Assembly (NCBI GenBank): GCA_964521025.1
Contig: CAZFPK010000007.1
Coordinates: 1 to 64,000, forward strand
Length of the DNA: 64,000 nt
Direction of reading: 5' to 3'
Source: DRTC01 sp964521025
GTDB lineage: Bacteria > Cloacimonadota > Cloacimonadia > Cloacimonadales > TCS61
The notes below the pieces were generated by a model. It ran no database searches. It saw only the letters and a list, made by a program, of their open reading frames with translations, and was not told the DNA's origin. A program made the translations under genes and the position numbers. Below are positions 51,762 to 60,281 of the stretch, piece after piece; within the stretch, counting starts at the first letter, position 1; each line of letters begins with the position of its first letter.

Positions 51762-51786
51762 CTTCTTTTCTTTATAAGAAAAGAAG
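51762..51786. repeat. 11-bp perfect inverted repeat downstream of VR
   Basis: CTTCTTTTCTT (51762-51772), loop TAT, AAGAAAAGAAG (51776-51786), 49 nt after the target stop and 15 nt before avd. DGRs often carry a hairpin soon after VR that raises homing efficiency, but this one is more distant and A/T-rich than known examples. It could equally be an attenuator between target and avd. Confidence 0.55.
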
Positions 51787-51801
51787 ATTCGCACGAAAAA
51801 T

Positions 51802-52134
51802 ATGGAACTTCCAATATTAAGAGATATTTACCAGTTAATAAACTGGTTTTTACCGAAAATATCCAAGTTCCCACGGAATTACAGGTATAGTTTAGGTTTG
51901 CGTATAGAGAATAATCTATATGATCTTTTAGAGACAATTATCACGGCTCGTTTTTCCAAAAAGAAAAAGCACTATTTGGAAAAAGCAAATATCTCTCTGG
52001 AAGTATTGCGCTATTTCGTAAGAATATGTAACGATAATAAATTAATTACGGTGAAGCATTATGAAGCCTTATCAAAGCAGATAAATAATATCGGTAAACA
52101 AATTGGCGGTTGGATCAAGGATCGATGTTCCTGA
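51802..52134 (+). CDS. avd: DGR accessory protein Avd (four-helix bundle)
   Basis: A 110-aa basic, all-helical protein: DIYQLINWFLPKISKFPRNYRYSLGLRIENNLYDLLETIITA, then ISLEVLRYFVRICNDNKLITVKHYEALSKQINNIGKQIGGW. This is the four-helix-bundle family that forms pentameric barrels in DGRs, binds the reverse transcriptase and the template RNA, and is needed for mutagenic retrohoming. Length and order (target, avd, RT, TR) are standard. It starts 88 nt after the target stop. Confidence 0.9.
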   Translation: MELPILRDIYQLINWFLPKISKFPRNYRYSLGLRIENNLYDLLETIITARFSKKKKHYLEKANISLEVLRYFVRICNDNKLITVKHYEALSKQINNIGKQIGGWIKDRCS

Positions 52135-52188
52135 TCGTTTTGATCGACAAGATCCTTCGGGCTTGTGCAAGTCTTAAATGAGATTATT

Positions 52189-53268
52189 ATGCCTAAAAGA
52201 AAAGGTTTTCTTTATCCAGAAATATATGACTGGAATAATTTATTAACAGCTTATAAAAAAGCTCGTTTATCCAAAGGTCATAAACAAGAAGTAATGGATT
52301 TTGAATATGATCTGGAGAACATTTTGATCGAAATTCAGGAAAAGTTAAAGAACAATGAATATGATTTTTCCGGTTATAAATATTTCAAAATATATGAACC
52401 GAAGGAACGCAATATTTGTTGTGCTCCATTTCAAGATAGAGTTATTCATCATGCCATTTGTAATGTGTTAAATCCGATCCTTGATAGATCGATCATTGCC
52501 GCTAGTTATGCTTGCCGAAAAGGAAAAGGATTACATCGAGCAATAAAGCGAGCATTTTATTTTTACAGAAACTCTGAGTTTGTCTATAAATTCGATATTA
52601 GAAAATATTTTTATACAATCGATCATCAAATATTATTATCAAAGATAAAAAAGAAGATCAAAGATCCACACTTAATAAGTCTATTGGAGAAATTATTAGA
52701 AACACACAGCTCTGGCGGGGAATATTATTTTCCATTTGAGGGCGATACAATATTCGATTACGGCAGAAGTAGAGGATTGCCGATCGGGAATCTGACGAGT
52801 CAGATATTTGCTAATTATTATTTATCGGAAATCGATCATTTTATCAAAGAAAAACTGCATTGCAAATATTATTTACGCTATATGGATGATGCGATAATAT
52901 TTTCCGATCATAAAATCGAACTTAAAAAAAACAAAGAAATTTTAAAGAATGAACTTTCCAAATTGCGTCTATTAATACATCCGGATAAAAATCAAATTCA
53001 TCCAACAAAAAGAGGTTTAAATTTTCTTGGATTCAGATTTTATGAAAATCAAATTAAAATTCAAAATAAAAATCTTGTCAGGTTCAAACGAAAACTAAAA
53101 AAACACACACAGGATAAAAAAGATGTTTCGGAAATGTTATTAAGTTTGAATGGTCATCTCGGTTTTCTTTTTGCCGGTCAAACCAAAAAGATAATCGAAA
53201 GAGTTTTTGACGAATTGACATTTCAAGATTTTATGAAGTCATATAAATTTACATTAAAAAGGGTATAA
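52189..53268 (+). CDS. DGR reverse transcriptase
   Basis: A 359-aa reverse transcriptase of the DGR clade. RT motifs are YKYFKIYEPKERNICCAPFQDRVIHHAI (RT1-2), YACRKGKGLHRA, FVYKFDIRKYFYTIDH (RT3, first catalytic Asp), GLPIGNLTSQIFANYYLSEID (RT4) and YMDD at 231-234 (RT5), followed by the thumb GLNFLGFRF. The xxxSQ-containing RT4 motif is typical for DGR enzymes, which copy template RNA and misincorporate opposite adenine. I choose ATG 52189; GTG 52165 would add eight residues. No maturase or endonuclease domain is present. Confidence 0.93.
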   Translation: MPKRKGFLYPEIYDWNNLLTAYKKARLSKGHKQEVMDFEYDLENILIEIQEKLKNNEYDFSGYKYFKIYEPKERNICCAPFQDRVIHHAICNVLNPILDRSIIAASYACRKGKGLHRAIKRAFYFYRNSEFVYKFDIRKYFYTIDHQILLSKIKKKIKDPHLISLLEKLLETHSSGGEYYFPFEGDTIFDYGRSRGLPIGNLTSQIFANYYLSEIDHFIKEKLHCKYYLRYMDDAIIFSDHKIELKKNKEILKNELSKLRLLIHPDKNQIHPTKRGLNFLGFRFYENQIKIQNKNLVRFKRKLKKHTQDKKDVSEMLLSLNGHLGFLFAGQTKKIIERVFDELTFQDFMKSYKFTLKRV

Positions 53269-53282
53269 TGCCTAAAGGTGTC

Positions 53283-53392
53283 CATTTTGCGTGGCGGTTC
53301 GTGGAACAACAACGACAATAACTGCCGGGTTGCAAATCGCGATAGGAACAATCCGGATAACAGTAACAACAATAACGGATTTCGCCTTTTGA
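53283..53392 (+). repeat. DGR template repeat (TR)
   Basis: A non-coding 110-bp master copy, 14 nt after the RT stop. It has 35 adenines, concentrated in AAC/AAT codons that can become 15 other amino-acid codons when A is randomised. Against the VR, 17 of 35 adenines are changed and 0 of 75 other bases. The next ten bases differ at 53393, 53394, 53398 and 53399, three of them T, which fits the usual small IMH/IMH* differences at the 3' border. The template-coded peptide reads GGSWNNNDNNCRVANRDRNN. Confidence 0.95.
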
Positions 53393-53412
53393 ATACTTTT
53401 TTATAGCCGGAA

Positions 53413-53437
53413 TCTGTAATTTTCTTTTAATTACAGA
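53413..53437. repeat. Hairpin 20 nt after the template repeat
   Basis: TCTGTAATT (53413-53421) and AATTACAGA (53429-53437), perfect 9-bp stem with a 7-nt loop. It could end the TR transcript or hold the 3' end of the template RNA that the RT/Avd complex uses for priming. Confidence 0.5.
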
Positions 53438-53573
53438 GTGTGCAAAAATAAGGAGTCCAGTATTATATCCTGTGTCAAAAATTTGAAACCTTCGCTAGGT
53501 TATCAAGATTTGACCGAAGTATTACTTATTTGGTTAGTAGCATTGTCGAAAACCGGAGATTTAACTTCCGATT

Positions 53574-53642
53574 GTGCGAAGCTCATCGGAATGTTTGGGA
53601 TATTAATAGAGTTCATTTTCATCATTCGGAAGAGCTTCGCAC
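53574..53642. repeat. Long imperfect inverted repeat upstream of 53676
   Basis: 53574-53593 (GTGCGAAGCTCATCGGAATG) and 53623-53642 (CATTCGGAAGAGCTTCGCAC) pair at 18 of 20 positions. The right arm and its extension to 53652 match the repeat cluster at 26213-26245. An open frame crossing here (53438-53788) is repeat translation and is not annotated as a gene. Confidence 0.65.
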
Positions 53643-53675
53643 ATTCCGAAGATTTTTGGATATACGAGGAGAATA

Positions 53676-55487
53676 ATGAAAAAGCAAATTTTTATCATAA
53701 TCTTACTGATCAGCATTTTATCATTAAATGCAATAACCGTAAATCAATTAAAGCAGAAACAAAACAGCGGAGAATTGATCGTCGGTAAAGGTGAATCAAA
53801 GACGGAAACCGAAGCCGATAAATATGCATTGCAGGATTTGGCATCGCAAATAATCGTAAAAGTCAAAAGCAGTTTCGTCAGCATTGCGAGAGAGGAAAAC
53901 TTTAAAATCGATGAATATTGCGAAAGCGTGGTTAAAACCTTTTCCGATATACAATTGAGCAATGCTAAAAAGTTTATCGATCCTTCTTCTACAAAAAATA
54001 ATCAAATTGTATATCGTTACATTACCCCGGAAGATAAAGACAGGATCTTCGCCGAACGCAAAACGCAAATATTATCTCTCGTGGCGGAAGGTGAAATTGC
54101 GGAAAGTTCCGATAATGCAGTCGATGCGATCAGAAATTATTATTGGGCATTGATGCTTTTGAAAACTCATCCGGAACATAAAACAATTACCTATTATTTC
54201 GATAATAAAGAGCGCTTGTTAAATACTGCTCTGGTTAATCAGATCGAGAAAATCCTGTCTCAAATAACAATAGAAATTACATCTGTTAAAGATGTAAAAG
54301 ATTCCAATTGCCTCGATATTTTGCTGTCGGCTTCTTATCGAGGAATTCCCGCTGATGGTTTACTAATCAAATATAATGATGGCTATCAATGGTCGGATTT
54401 TGAGCGCTGGACCAATGGGAAAGGATATTTCTGCATCAAGAAAACAATGGCAAAAACGCTGACTTTTATAGAAATGGAAATCGATTGCAGTTTTTCGGAG
54501 CACGGTTTCAGCGGAGAAATAGAGGAAACTCTCGGTTCGATGAAAGCGAAGAAATTCAATAATTCCTATAAAAAATGTGAATTACATAAAAAGGAAGTCA
54601 AAAACATCGAGTCTGTCGAGTCTATTGTTTCTTATGAGGATGAAATTTCCAAAGAAAAAATTGCAGTATTGAATAATGTCATCGTTGCTATTTCCAAAAA
54701 AAATCTGGCAAAATCTCGTAAACATTTTACTGCTAAAGGTTTCAAAGATTTTAATGCTCTGATCGGCTATGGAAATGCCGAAATCCTGCCCGAGAAAATT
54801 ACTTTGAAAATACTGAAAATCGGTGATTTAAGTGTTGTCAGAAGCATACCGCTGAAATTTGATTTTCGCTCTTCCAATGAAGATTTCACGGAATATGTAA
54901 ATTTTGTATTCGATAAATATAATAAGATCGAGGGTGTTACATTTTCCTTATCTGAGATTGCCATAAAAGATATAATGTCCAAAAAATATGGAACAGATGA
55001 AGAAAAATCTTTGATCGTAAATTTCATCGAGCAATACAAAACTGCCTATTGTTTGAAGGATATAGATTTTATCGAGGATGTTTTTTGTGATGATGCTCTG
55101 ATCATTGTGGGAAGGGTAGTGAAACGAAAACCGGATGATTATTCCGATAAACTCTTTAAGCAACTCGGAACTGAAATGATCGAATATATCACTCTGAAAA
55201 AAGGAGAATACATAGAAAGATTACAGAAGCAATTTTCCAAAAAAGAATTCATCAATATCCGTTTTTCCGACAACACGATAGATAGAGTTACCGGCAGAGG
55301 TAATAAAGTTTTCGGAATGCAGATCGGACAATATTATTATTCATCAGATTATCGTGATAAAGGTTACCTTTTTCTGATGTTCGATCTGGAAAACCCGGAT
55401 GAACCGAAAATTATGGTGCGTTCCTGGCAACCGGAAAAAGCTGCCGACGGTTCTATTATCGGCGTTTCGGACTTTCAGTTTGATTAA
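53676..55487 (+). CDS. Exported protein with LPP20-like N-terminal domain, downstream of the DGR
   Basis: A 603-aa protein with a signal peptide (MKKQIFIIILLISILSLNA) and no lipobox Cys. Residues 35-125 (VGKGESKTETEADKYALQDLASQIIVKVKSSF) match the LPP20/FlgT-N fold. The middle (about 180-330) is beta-rich and unassigned. The C-terminal part (about 440-590) looks NTF2/SnoaL-like (VNFIEQYKTAYCLKDIDFIEDVFCDDALIIVG). A similar LPP20 fold occurs at 5871-6431. It follows the template repeat by 283 bp and may be a cell-envelope partner of the DGR target, but only adjacency supports that. Confidence 0.55.
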   Translation: MKKQIFIIILLISILSLNAITVNQLKQKQNSGELIVGKGESKTETEADKYALQDLASQIIVKVKSSFVSIAREENFKIDEYCESVVKTFSDIQLSNAKKFIDPSSTKNNQIVYRYITPEDKDRIFAERKTQILSLVAEGEIAESSDNAVDAIRNYYWALMLLKTHPEHKTITYYFDNKERLLNTALVNQIEKILSQITIEITSVKDVKDSNCLDILLSASYRGIPADGLLIKYNDGYQWSDFERWTNGKGYFCIKKTMAKTLTFIEMEIDCSFSEHGFSGEIEETLGSMKAKKFNNSYKKCELHKKEVKNIESVESIVSYEDEISKEKIAVLNNVIVAISKKNLAKSRKHFTAKGFKDFNALIGYGNAEILPEKITLKILKIGDLSVVRSIPLKFDFRSSNEDFTEYVNFVFDKYNKIEGVTFSLSEIAIKDIMSKKYGTDEEKSLIVNFIEQYKTAYCLKDIDFIEDVFCDDALIIVGRVVKRKPDDYSDKLFKQLGTEMIEYITLKKGEYIERLQKQFSKKEFINIRFSDNTIDRVTGRGNKVFGMQIGQYYYSSDYRDKGYLFLMFDLENPDEPKIMVRSWQPEKAADGSIIGVSDFQFD

Positions 55488-55801
55488 TTCTCACATTCCG
55501 AAGCCTTTTTTTAATTTTTTTTGTATAGGGGATTCGAAAGGTTAAAAGAGACTCAACAAAAATTGTTAAAAGATGAGACGATGAATTTTTTAGAACAATT
55601 CAGGCGAATTGTTTTACAGTTCGTAACTCAATTTACCAAATTGAGATGTAAAATAACTTGCCAAATTGTTAACGATCTATATTTGATTCGGTGAATTAAA
55701 ATTACTAACGAAACAGAGTTTCGTGTTACATTTCACAACTCAAACCTTGACACCCAAAATAAATAATTATTTAAGACAGCAAATAAATAAAAGGTATTTC
55801 A
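55488..55801. other. Gap with hairpin repeats before lysS
   Basis: It contains hairpins AACAATTC/GAATTGTT (55594-55613), CTCAATTT/AAATTGAG (55627-55645) and a degenerate AACTTGCCAAATTGTT, plus the phrase CACATTCCGAAG at 55493-55504, and the promoter-like TTGACA at 55747. No gene is seen. Confidence 0.55.
55747..55752 (+). promoter_or_regulatory. -35-like TTGACA box before lysS
   Basis: TTGACA 55 nt before the lysS ATG, in an isolated gap behind hairpin repeats. Confidence 0.45.
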
Positions 55802-57298
55802 ATGGAAAACTTAAACCAGTTAGCAGCAGTAAGAAGACAAAAATTACAAAAATTACTGAATTTGGGAGTTAATCCCTTTCCCAATCGATGCGTACGGACT
55901 CACAAAATAAACGAACTCCATAAAAATAAAGATAAATTCGTACGGGAACAGCAGCAAGTAAAAATAACCGGTCGTCTCGATGCCATGCGCAGGCAGGGAA
56001 AGATCGGTTTCGGTAATGTATCGGATGAATCGGGAAGGATACAAATTTTTGTGCGTAAAGATACGGTTGGAGAAGAAAATTATGAGATCTTCAAACTGCT
56101 CGATCTCGGTGATTTTTTACAGGTCGATGGAGAATGTTTTATCACACAACGCGGGGAATATTCCATCAAAGCACATAAAATCACTATTTTGGGAAAGAAC
56201 CTGCGACCGATTCCAACCGTCAAAGAAAAGATCGTCGCCGGCGGGAAAAAAAGATGGGATGAATTTTCCGATATCGAACTCCGCTTCAGGAAAAGATATC
56301 TTGATCTTCTCCTCAACCCGGAAAATAAAAAGAATTTTGAAATTCGCTCCAAAATAATCAAAGAGATGCGTAATTATCTCGATGAAAAAGGTTTCCTGGA
56401 AGTCGAAACTCCGATCTTGACTGCTCTTTACGGTGGAGCAAATGCTCGGCCATTCATGACCCATCACAACACGCTCGATATGAAATTATATCTGCGGATC
56501 GCAACAGAACTTTACCTGAAACGGCTGATCATCGGCGGGATCGAAAAAGTTTATGAAATTGGAAAGACTTTCCGCAATGAAGGAATGGACAGGAATCATA
56601 ACCCGGAATTTTCTTTACTCGAATTGTATCAATCTTATGCAGATTTTAACGATATGATGGATCTTACCGAGGAGATGATAATTCGGATATCAAAAAATAT
56701 TTTTGGGACAGGAACAATAAAATTTCAGGGTCAGGAAATATCTCTTAAAAAACCGTGGAAAAGAGCATCAATGCTCGAATTGATCAAAGAAGAAACCGGT
56801 TTCGATGCTTCCGGTTTTGATCTTGAAAAAACAAAAAAATTCTGTGAAGAGAATGAAATCGAGATCGAACCGGGCTTGAACACGGGGAAACTGATCGAAG
56901 AAATATTCAACCATTTTGTCGAACCCAAATTGATCCAGCCGACTTTTGTGATCGATTATCCAAAAGAAATTTCACCTCTGGCAAAAACCAAACCGGGCAA
57001 TCCTGAATTGGTAGAGAGATTCGAACTTTTTATAGCCGGAAACGAATATGCCAATGCTTTTACGGAATTGAACGATCCGCTGGAACAGCGAAAGAGATTG
57101 GAAGCTCAGGCAAAATTGCGGGAACTTGGTGATGTAGAAGCAAATGTGGTCGATGAAGATTTCCTCGAAGCACTCGCATACGGCATGCCGCCGACGGGAG
57201 GTCTGGGCATCGGGATAGATCGTTTGGTAATGCTCTTTACGAACAATACTTCTATCAAAGAAGTTATCTTATTTCCACAAATGAAACCGGAATCGTAA
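55802..57298 (+). CDS. lysS: Lysyl-tRNA synthetase, class II
   Basis: A 498-aa class IIb lysyl-tRNA synthetase. The N-terminal OB anticodon-binding domain (about 55-150, VKITGRLDAMRRQGKIGFGNVSD) precedes the catalytic core. Class II motif 1 (EMRNYLDEKGFLEVETP), motif 2 (FRNEGMDRNHNPEFSLLE) and motif 3 (GMPPTGGLGIGIDRL) are all present. It ends EVILFPQMKPES, as is typical. Essential for translation. It is complete and monocistronic between promoter-like and hairpin signals. Confidence 0.95.
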   Translation: MENLNQLAAVRRQKLQKLLNLGVNPFPNRCVRTHKINELHKNKDKFVREQQQVKITGRLDAMRRQGKIGFGNVSDESGRIQIFVRKDTVGEENYEIFKLLDLGDFLQVDGECFITQRGEYSIKAHKITILGKNLRPIPTVKEKIVAGGKKRWDEFSDIELRFRKRYLDLLLNPENKKNFEIRSKIIKEMRNYLDEKGFLEVETPILTALYGGANARPFMTHHNTLDMKLYLRIATELYLKRLIIGGIEKVYEIGKTFRNEGMDRNHNPEFSLLELYQSYADFNDMMDLTEEMIIRISKNIFGTGTIKFQGQEISLKKPWKRASMLELIKEETGFDASGFDLEKTKKFCEENEIEIEPGLNTGKLIEEIFNHFVEPKLIQPTFVIDYPKEISPLAKTKPGNPELVERFELFIAGNEYANAFTELNDPLEQRKRLEAQAKLRELGDVEANVVDEDFLEALAYGMPPTGGLGIGIDRLVMLFTNNTSIKEVILFPQMKPES

Positions 57299-57357
57299 AG
57301 CAAGATTCCAATCTGGCTGTTAACTGGAAATTGAATTATCATTCCGATTAAACTCCC

Positions 57358-57385
57358 GCATTACCAATCCCCTGATCGGTAATGC
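57358..57385 (+). terminator. Hairpin after lysS
   Basis: GCATTACC (57358-57365) and GGTAATGC (57378-57385) pair perfectly, with ATC/GAT pairing inside. No T run follows directly, so it is a possible rather than certain terminator. Confidence 0.45.
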
Positions 57386-57434
57386 AATAACAATTTAGCA
57401 AAATGTATTACAAATAAAAGAGGAGGATATCATC

Positions 57435-57692
57435 ATGAAAGAACTGAAAGTTATCGTTGAAAAAGTGGTCGATCATTGCGATGCGAAACTGAAACCGGGA
57501 GATACTTTTTTCGTAACCGGCAAAGGAAAGATAAAAATACCGGAAAACAAAGAATTCTGTATGTTCGCCTTGCAGAGTTTGATCCCGTTCCTGGTCAGCA
57601 AGCAGCATGAAACAGCAGACTATCCGGAAGAAATGGAAGAACTTTGCTGTCCTGATCCGGGGGGAGTTGTTTTCAGGATCGAGTTTCGATGA
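57435..57692 (+). CDS. TIGR04076 family protein
   Basis: An 85-aa protein: VIVEKVVDHCDAKLKPGDTFFVTGKGKI, FCMFALQSLIPFLVS, CCPDPGGVVFRIEFR. This pattern (CxxxxKxGD near the start, FCxxAL, CPDPGGVVFRIE at the end) belongs to the TIGR04076 family of small proteins of unknown function, frequent in anaerobes. Four cysteines could bind a metal. GAGGAGG lies just before the start. Confidence 0.75.
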   Translation: MKELKVIVEKVVDHCDAKLKPGDTFFVTGKGKIKIPENKEFCMFALQSLIPFLVSKQHETADYPEEMEELCCPDPGGVVFRIEFR

Positions 57693-57811
57693 TAAAAGTT
57701 AAGCATTTTAATTGAAATTATTCCAGATAAGAGTAAAAAAGTTAAATAATATCTGAATAGAGTTCATCTGCTAATCGCTTTTTTCGACTTGTAATCGCAG
57801 TTGCCGGTAGT

Positions 57812-57914
57812 GAGTTCAAAAAACCATTTAAGACGGTTTCGGGTCGTCGTCACATGTTCTTTAAACTCGAAACTTTAGTTAACAGATAAACTCTAAAAAG
57901 TTTCAATCTGTTAA
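57812..57914 (+). ncRNA. Candidate structured leader before the sigma-54 regulator
   Basis: GAGTTCAAAAAAC (57812-57824) can pair with GTTCTTTAAACTC (57856-57868) at 11 of 13 positions. Directly after it, GAAACTTT (57869-57876) is complementary to AAAGTTTC (57897-57904), and TTAACAGAT (57879-57887) to ATCTGTTAA (57906-57914). These last two helices interleave (a-b-a'-b'), so they form a pseudoknot or exclude each other. It is a possible switch in the leader of the regulator gene. No known riboswitch family is recognised. Confidence 0.4.
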
Positions 57915-57985
57915 AGGTGTGCTTTATAAATATTTATTTTTGAATTATAACCGTAACTAATGCTTAGATTAAATGGAGAATTGAG

Positions 57986-59368
57986 ATGAAAAAAAATAAA
58001 ATATTATTTATAGAAGATGATATTGTTGACCAGATGGCAATTAAAAAATTAGCTAAAGATAAAGATTTCCCTTATCGGTTCACTATTGCACCTTCTTTAG
58101 CAGAAACAAAAAAAATCCTGAAAATCGAAAAATTCGATATTATTATTTCCGATTATTTATTAGGAGACGGCACAGCATTTGATGTCTTTGAGCTGGCACA
58201 AGATATTCCGATTATCTTCACTACCGGTGCAGGAGACGAAGAACTCGCAGTTAAAGCTATGAAAACAGGTGCCTATGATTATTTTACAAAACCGATAAAT
58301 GTCGAGGAATTAAAAATCACGATCAGGAATGCTTTGCTTACTAAATCATTACAGAAGGAAGTAAGCACATTAAAGTCACAACTTGAAGTTAAGCAGGAAT
58401 TTGATAAAATCGTGGGTGAAAGTTCCAGGATAAAACAGGTTATTAAACAGGTAAATATTGTCGCTCCGACTAATATGACAGTCGTCCTGCAAGGCGATAG
58501 CGGTACCGGTAAAGAACTTTTAGCACATTTGATTCATCAGATGAGTGACCGAAAAGATAAACCTTATATTGCCATCGATTGCGGAGCAATTCCCGATACT
58601 TTAGTTGAAAGTGAATTATTTGGATATGAAAAAGGAGCTTTTACTGGAGCAAATGCCAAGAAATCAGGAAAATTTGAAACTGCTAACCGGGGAACTATTT
58701 TTTTAGATGAGATCACTAATTTACCCTCGATCGCGCAAGCCAAATTATTAAGAGTTATACAGGAAAGAAAAGTCCAGAGAATCGGCAGCACCGAATCCAT
58801 AGATATCGATGTTCGTATTATCACAGCAACAAATCTGAATTTTTCTCAAAGCGTAAAACAGGGAAAATTCCGCCAAGACCTTTATCACCGGTTAAATGAA
58901 TTCCATATTTTAATTCCATCGCTTTGTGACCGCAAAGATGATATACCTTTGTTAGCGAATTATTTTTTGAAAAAATCAAATGAAGAATTGAAAAAGAAAG
59001 TAAAGGGCTTTTCCTCTGATTCATCAAAACTTCTATTAAACTATAATTGGCCCGGGAATGTGAGAGAATTTAAAAATGTTGTAAAAAGAGCTGTTCTGCT
59101 AACCGAGGGTGAATTTATCGAATCACATAATATAGTTCTGGAAAATTCCGAATCTACAGAACATGTTGAATCTTTAAGTTTTTTTCATGATTTCGGATCG
59201 GAATTTTCTCTTAAAGAAACTACTATGAAAGTGTCCAAACAGGTTGAAAAGGATATTATTCAGAAAGCATTGGTACAAGCCGGTGGGAATAAAAGTAAAA
59301 CCGCAAAAATTCTAAAAGTAAACCGGATGACCTTGTATTCAAAATTAAAAGAGTTTAATCTGGAATAA
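57986..59368 (+). CDS. NtrC-family sigma-54-dependent response regulator
   Basis: A 460-aa activator with three domains: receiver (residues 1-120; acidic Asp11/Asp12, phospho-acceptor Asp56 in IIISDYLLGDG, Lys in YFTKPIN), sigma-54-interacting AAA+ (about 143-375; Walker A GDSGTGKE from 170, GAFTGA at 217-222, Walker B GTIFLDEITNL, NWPGNVREF) and a C-terminal Fis-type helix-turn-helix (GNKSKTAKILKVNRMTLYSKLKEF). It hydrolyses ATP to open sigma-54 promoters when phosphorylated. No sensor kinase is adjacent. Two sigma-54 promoters lie directly downstream, in front of 59628 and 60650, and they are its likely targets. Confidence 0.93.
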   Translation: MKKNKILFIEDDIVDQMAIKKLAKDKDFPYRFTIAPSLAETKKILKIEKFDIIISDYLLGDGTAFDVFELAQDIPIIFTTGAGDEELAVKAMKTGAYDYFTKPINVEELKITIRNALLTKSLQKEVSTLKSQLEVKQEFDKIVGESSRIKQVIKQVNIVAPTNMTVVLQGDSGTGKELLAHLIHQMSDRKDKPYIAIDCGAIPDTLVESELFGYEKGAFTGANAKKSGKFETANRGTIFLDEITNLPSIAQAKLLRVIQERKVQRIGSTESIDIDVRIITATNLNFSQSVKQGKFRQDLYHRLNEFHILIPSLCDRKDDIPLLANYFLKKSNEELKKKVKGFSSDSSKLLLNYNWPGNVREFKNVVKRAVLLTEGEFIESHNIVLENSESTEHVESLSFFHDFGSEFSLKETTMKVSKQVEKDIIQKALVQAGGNKSKTAKILKVNRMTLYSKLKEFNLE

Positions 59369-59526
59369 TTTGAAACATATATAAAAAAATTGCTTATTTC
59401 AATAATCACAATTGCTTAGTTGAATATACATTTCTTGATTTCAGACCACCATATAATTTGACGATATTCTTCGTTTAATTATTTTTTCACTAACCGCATC
59501 TTATTTGAGAATAAGAAGTTAGACAT

Positions 59527-59913
59527 ATCGATTGGAGTTGTTTTAAGCGATAAAAATTATTTGGTACATCATTTGCGATTATGATAAAACGGATAGAGTG
59601 AAAATTTAAAAATAGGAGGAAAGAAAAATGAAAAAAATTATCACTTTAGTTGTAGTAATGTTAGTCGTTGGACTGACAAATGTAGTAATGGCAGGTGATG
59701 TGGAAACACATGATGGAACAAATATCGGCGGAACAGTTCCTTTTTGCGCTAGTTGGGATTTAGTCGAACCAAACAGTAATGCTTTTTCTGATGTTGACAT
59801 TTCTGTTTATGATTCAGACTTTTTGGAAGTTACTGAATTAATTAAAATAGCAGATTTTGATTGTAACACAAAGTTCAAAATTACTGCTACTAAAACCGGT
59901 TGGACTCTTCCTG
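59527..59913 (+). repeat. 387-bp perfect direct repeat, copy 1
   Basis: Identical to 60549-60935 (offset 1022 bp) by base-by-base reading. It covers the sigma-54 promoter, leader and codons 1-95 of the first surface-protein gene. Upstream of 59527 and after 59913 the two copies diverge at once. Confidence 0.92.
59562..59576 (+). promoter_or_regulatory. Sigma-54 promoter (-24/-12), copy 1
   Basis: TGGTACATCATTTGC matches the consensus TGGCAC-N5-TTGC with exact spacing (GG and GC 10 bp apart). The transcription start should be near 59588 and the ATG is at 59628. Palindromic CTTATT/AATAAG around 59510 could be the activator site. Confidence 0.85.
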
Positions 59914-60227
59914 ATAACTATCATCAAGAAGATGGCAGTAAAAAAGCAAATGGAAGTGACGGTGATTTCTTGTTAATGGTCAATAATGTCGTTCCTGGTT
60001 ATAGCAGCGATGGTCTTGCCCCGGTTAATGGTTTTCAAGCGTACAAATCCATAACTACTAATGGTTCCGAAATCTTAAAAGGTGGAAAAGTTGGTGAAGG
60101 TGCCGGACATGGTGTTGAAAATTCATCTTGTATTGTTAATGGCGGAATCAAAATGGATTGGGCTACTGACATTGTTGGAAATTATCAAGTTGGTGTAACT
60201 CTTACAATCAGTGAACTTTCTGAATAA
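59628..60227 (+). CDS. Secreted tandem surface-type protein A
   Basis: A 199-aa exported protein. Signal peptide 1-22 (ends VVMA). The mature part is beta-rich and acidic, with SWDLVEPNSNAFSDVDISVYDSDFLEV, a WTLP stretch at about 92-95 and the C-terminal TLTISE strand. The size and all-beta pattern resemble fimbrial or spore-coat-type subunits, but no named family is recognised. It has a strong AGGAGG site and sigma-54 promoter before it and a terminator after it. Residues 1-95 are identical to protein B at 60650; the second halves share only about half of their residues. Confidence 0.75.
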   Translation: MKKIITLVVVMLVVGLTNVVMAGDVETHDGTNIGGTVPFCASWDLVEPNSNAFSDVDISVYDSDFLEVTELIKIADFDCNTKFKITATKTGWTLPDNYHQEDGSKKANGSDGDFLLMVNNVVPGYSSDGLAPVNGFQAYKSITTNGSEILKGGKVGEGAGHGVENSSCIVNGGIKMDWATDIVGNYQVGVTLTISELSE

Positions 60228-60249
60228 ACCGATTCATTCTTACTTTTGA

Positions 60250-60281
60250 AACAGGATAACCAAAGTTATCCTGTTTTTTTT
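60250..60281 (+). terminator. Intrinsic terminator after surface protein A
   Basis: AACAGGATAAC (60250-60260), loop CAAA, GTTATCCTGTT (60265-60275), then an uninterrupted T run. It isolates gene A from gene B. Confidence 0.9.

Noticed and set aside
53438..53788. Open frame of 116 codons after the DGR template
   Set aside because: It runs through the hairpin and the 20-bp inverted repeat and overlaps the signal peptide of the next gene in another frame. No ribosome site or family match.
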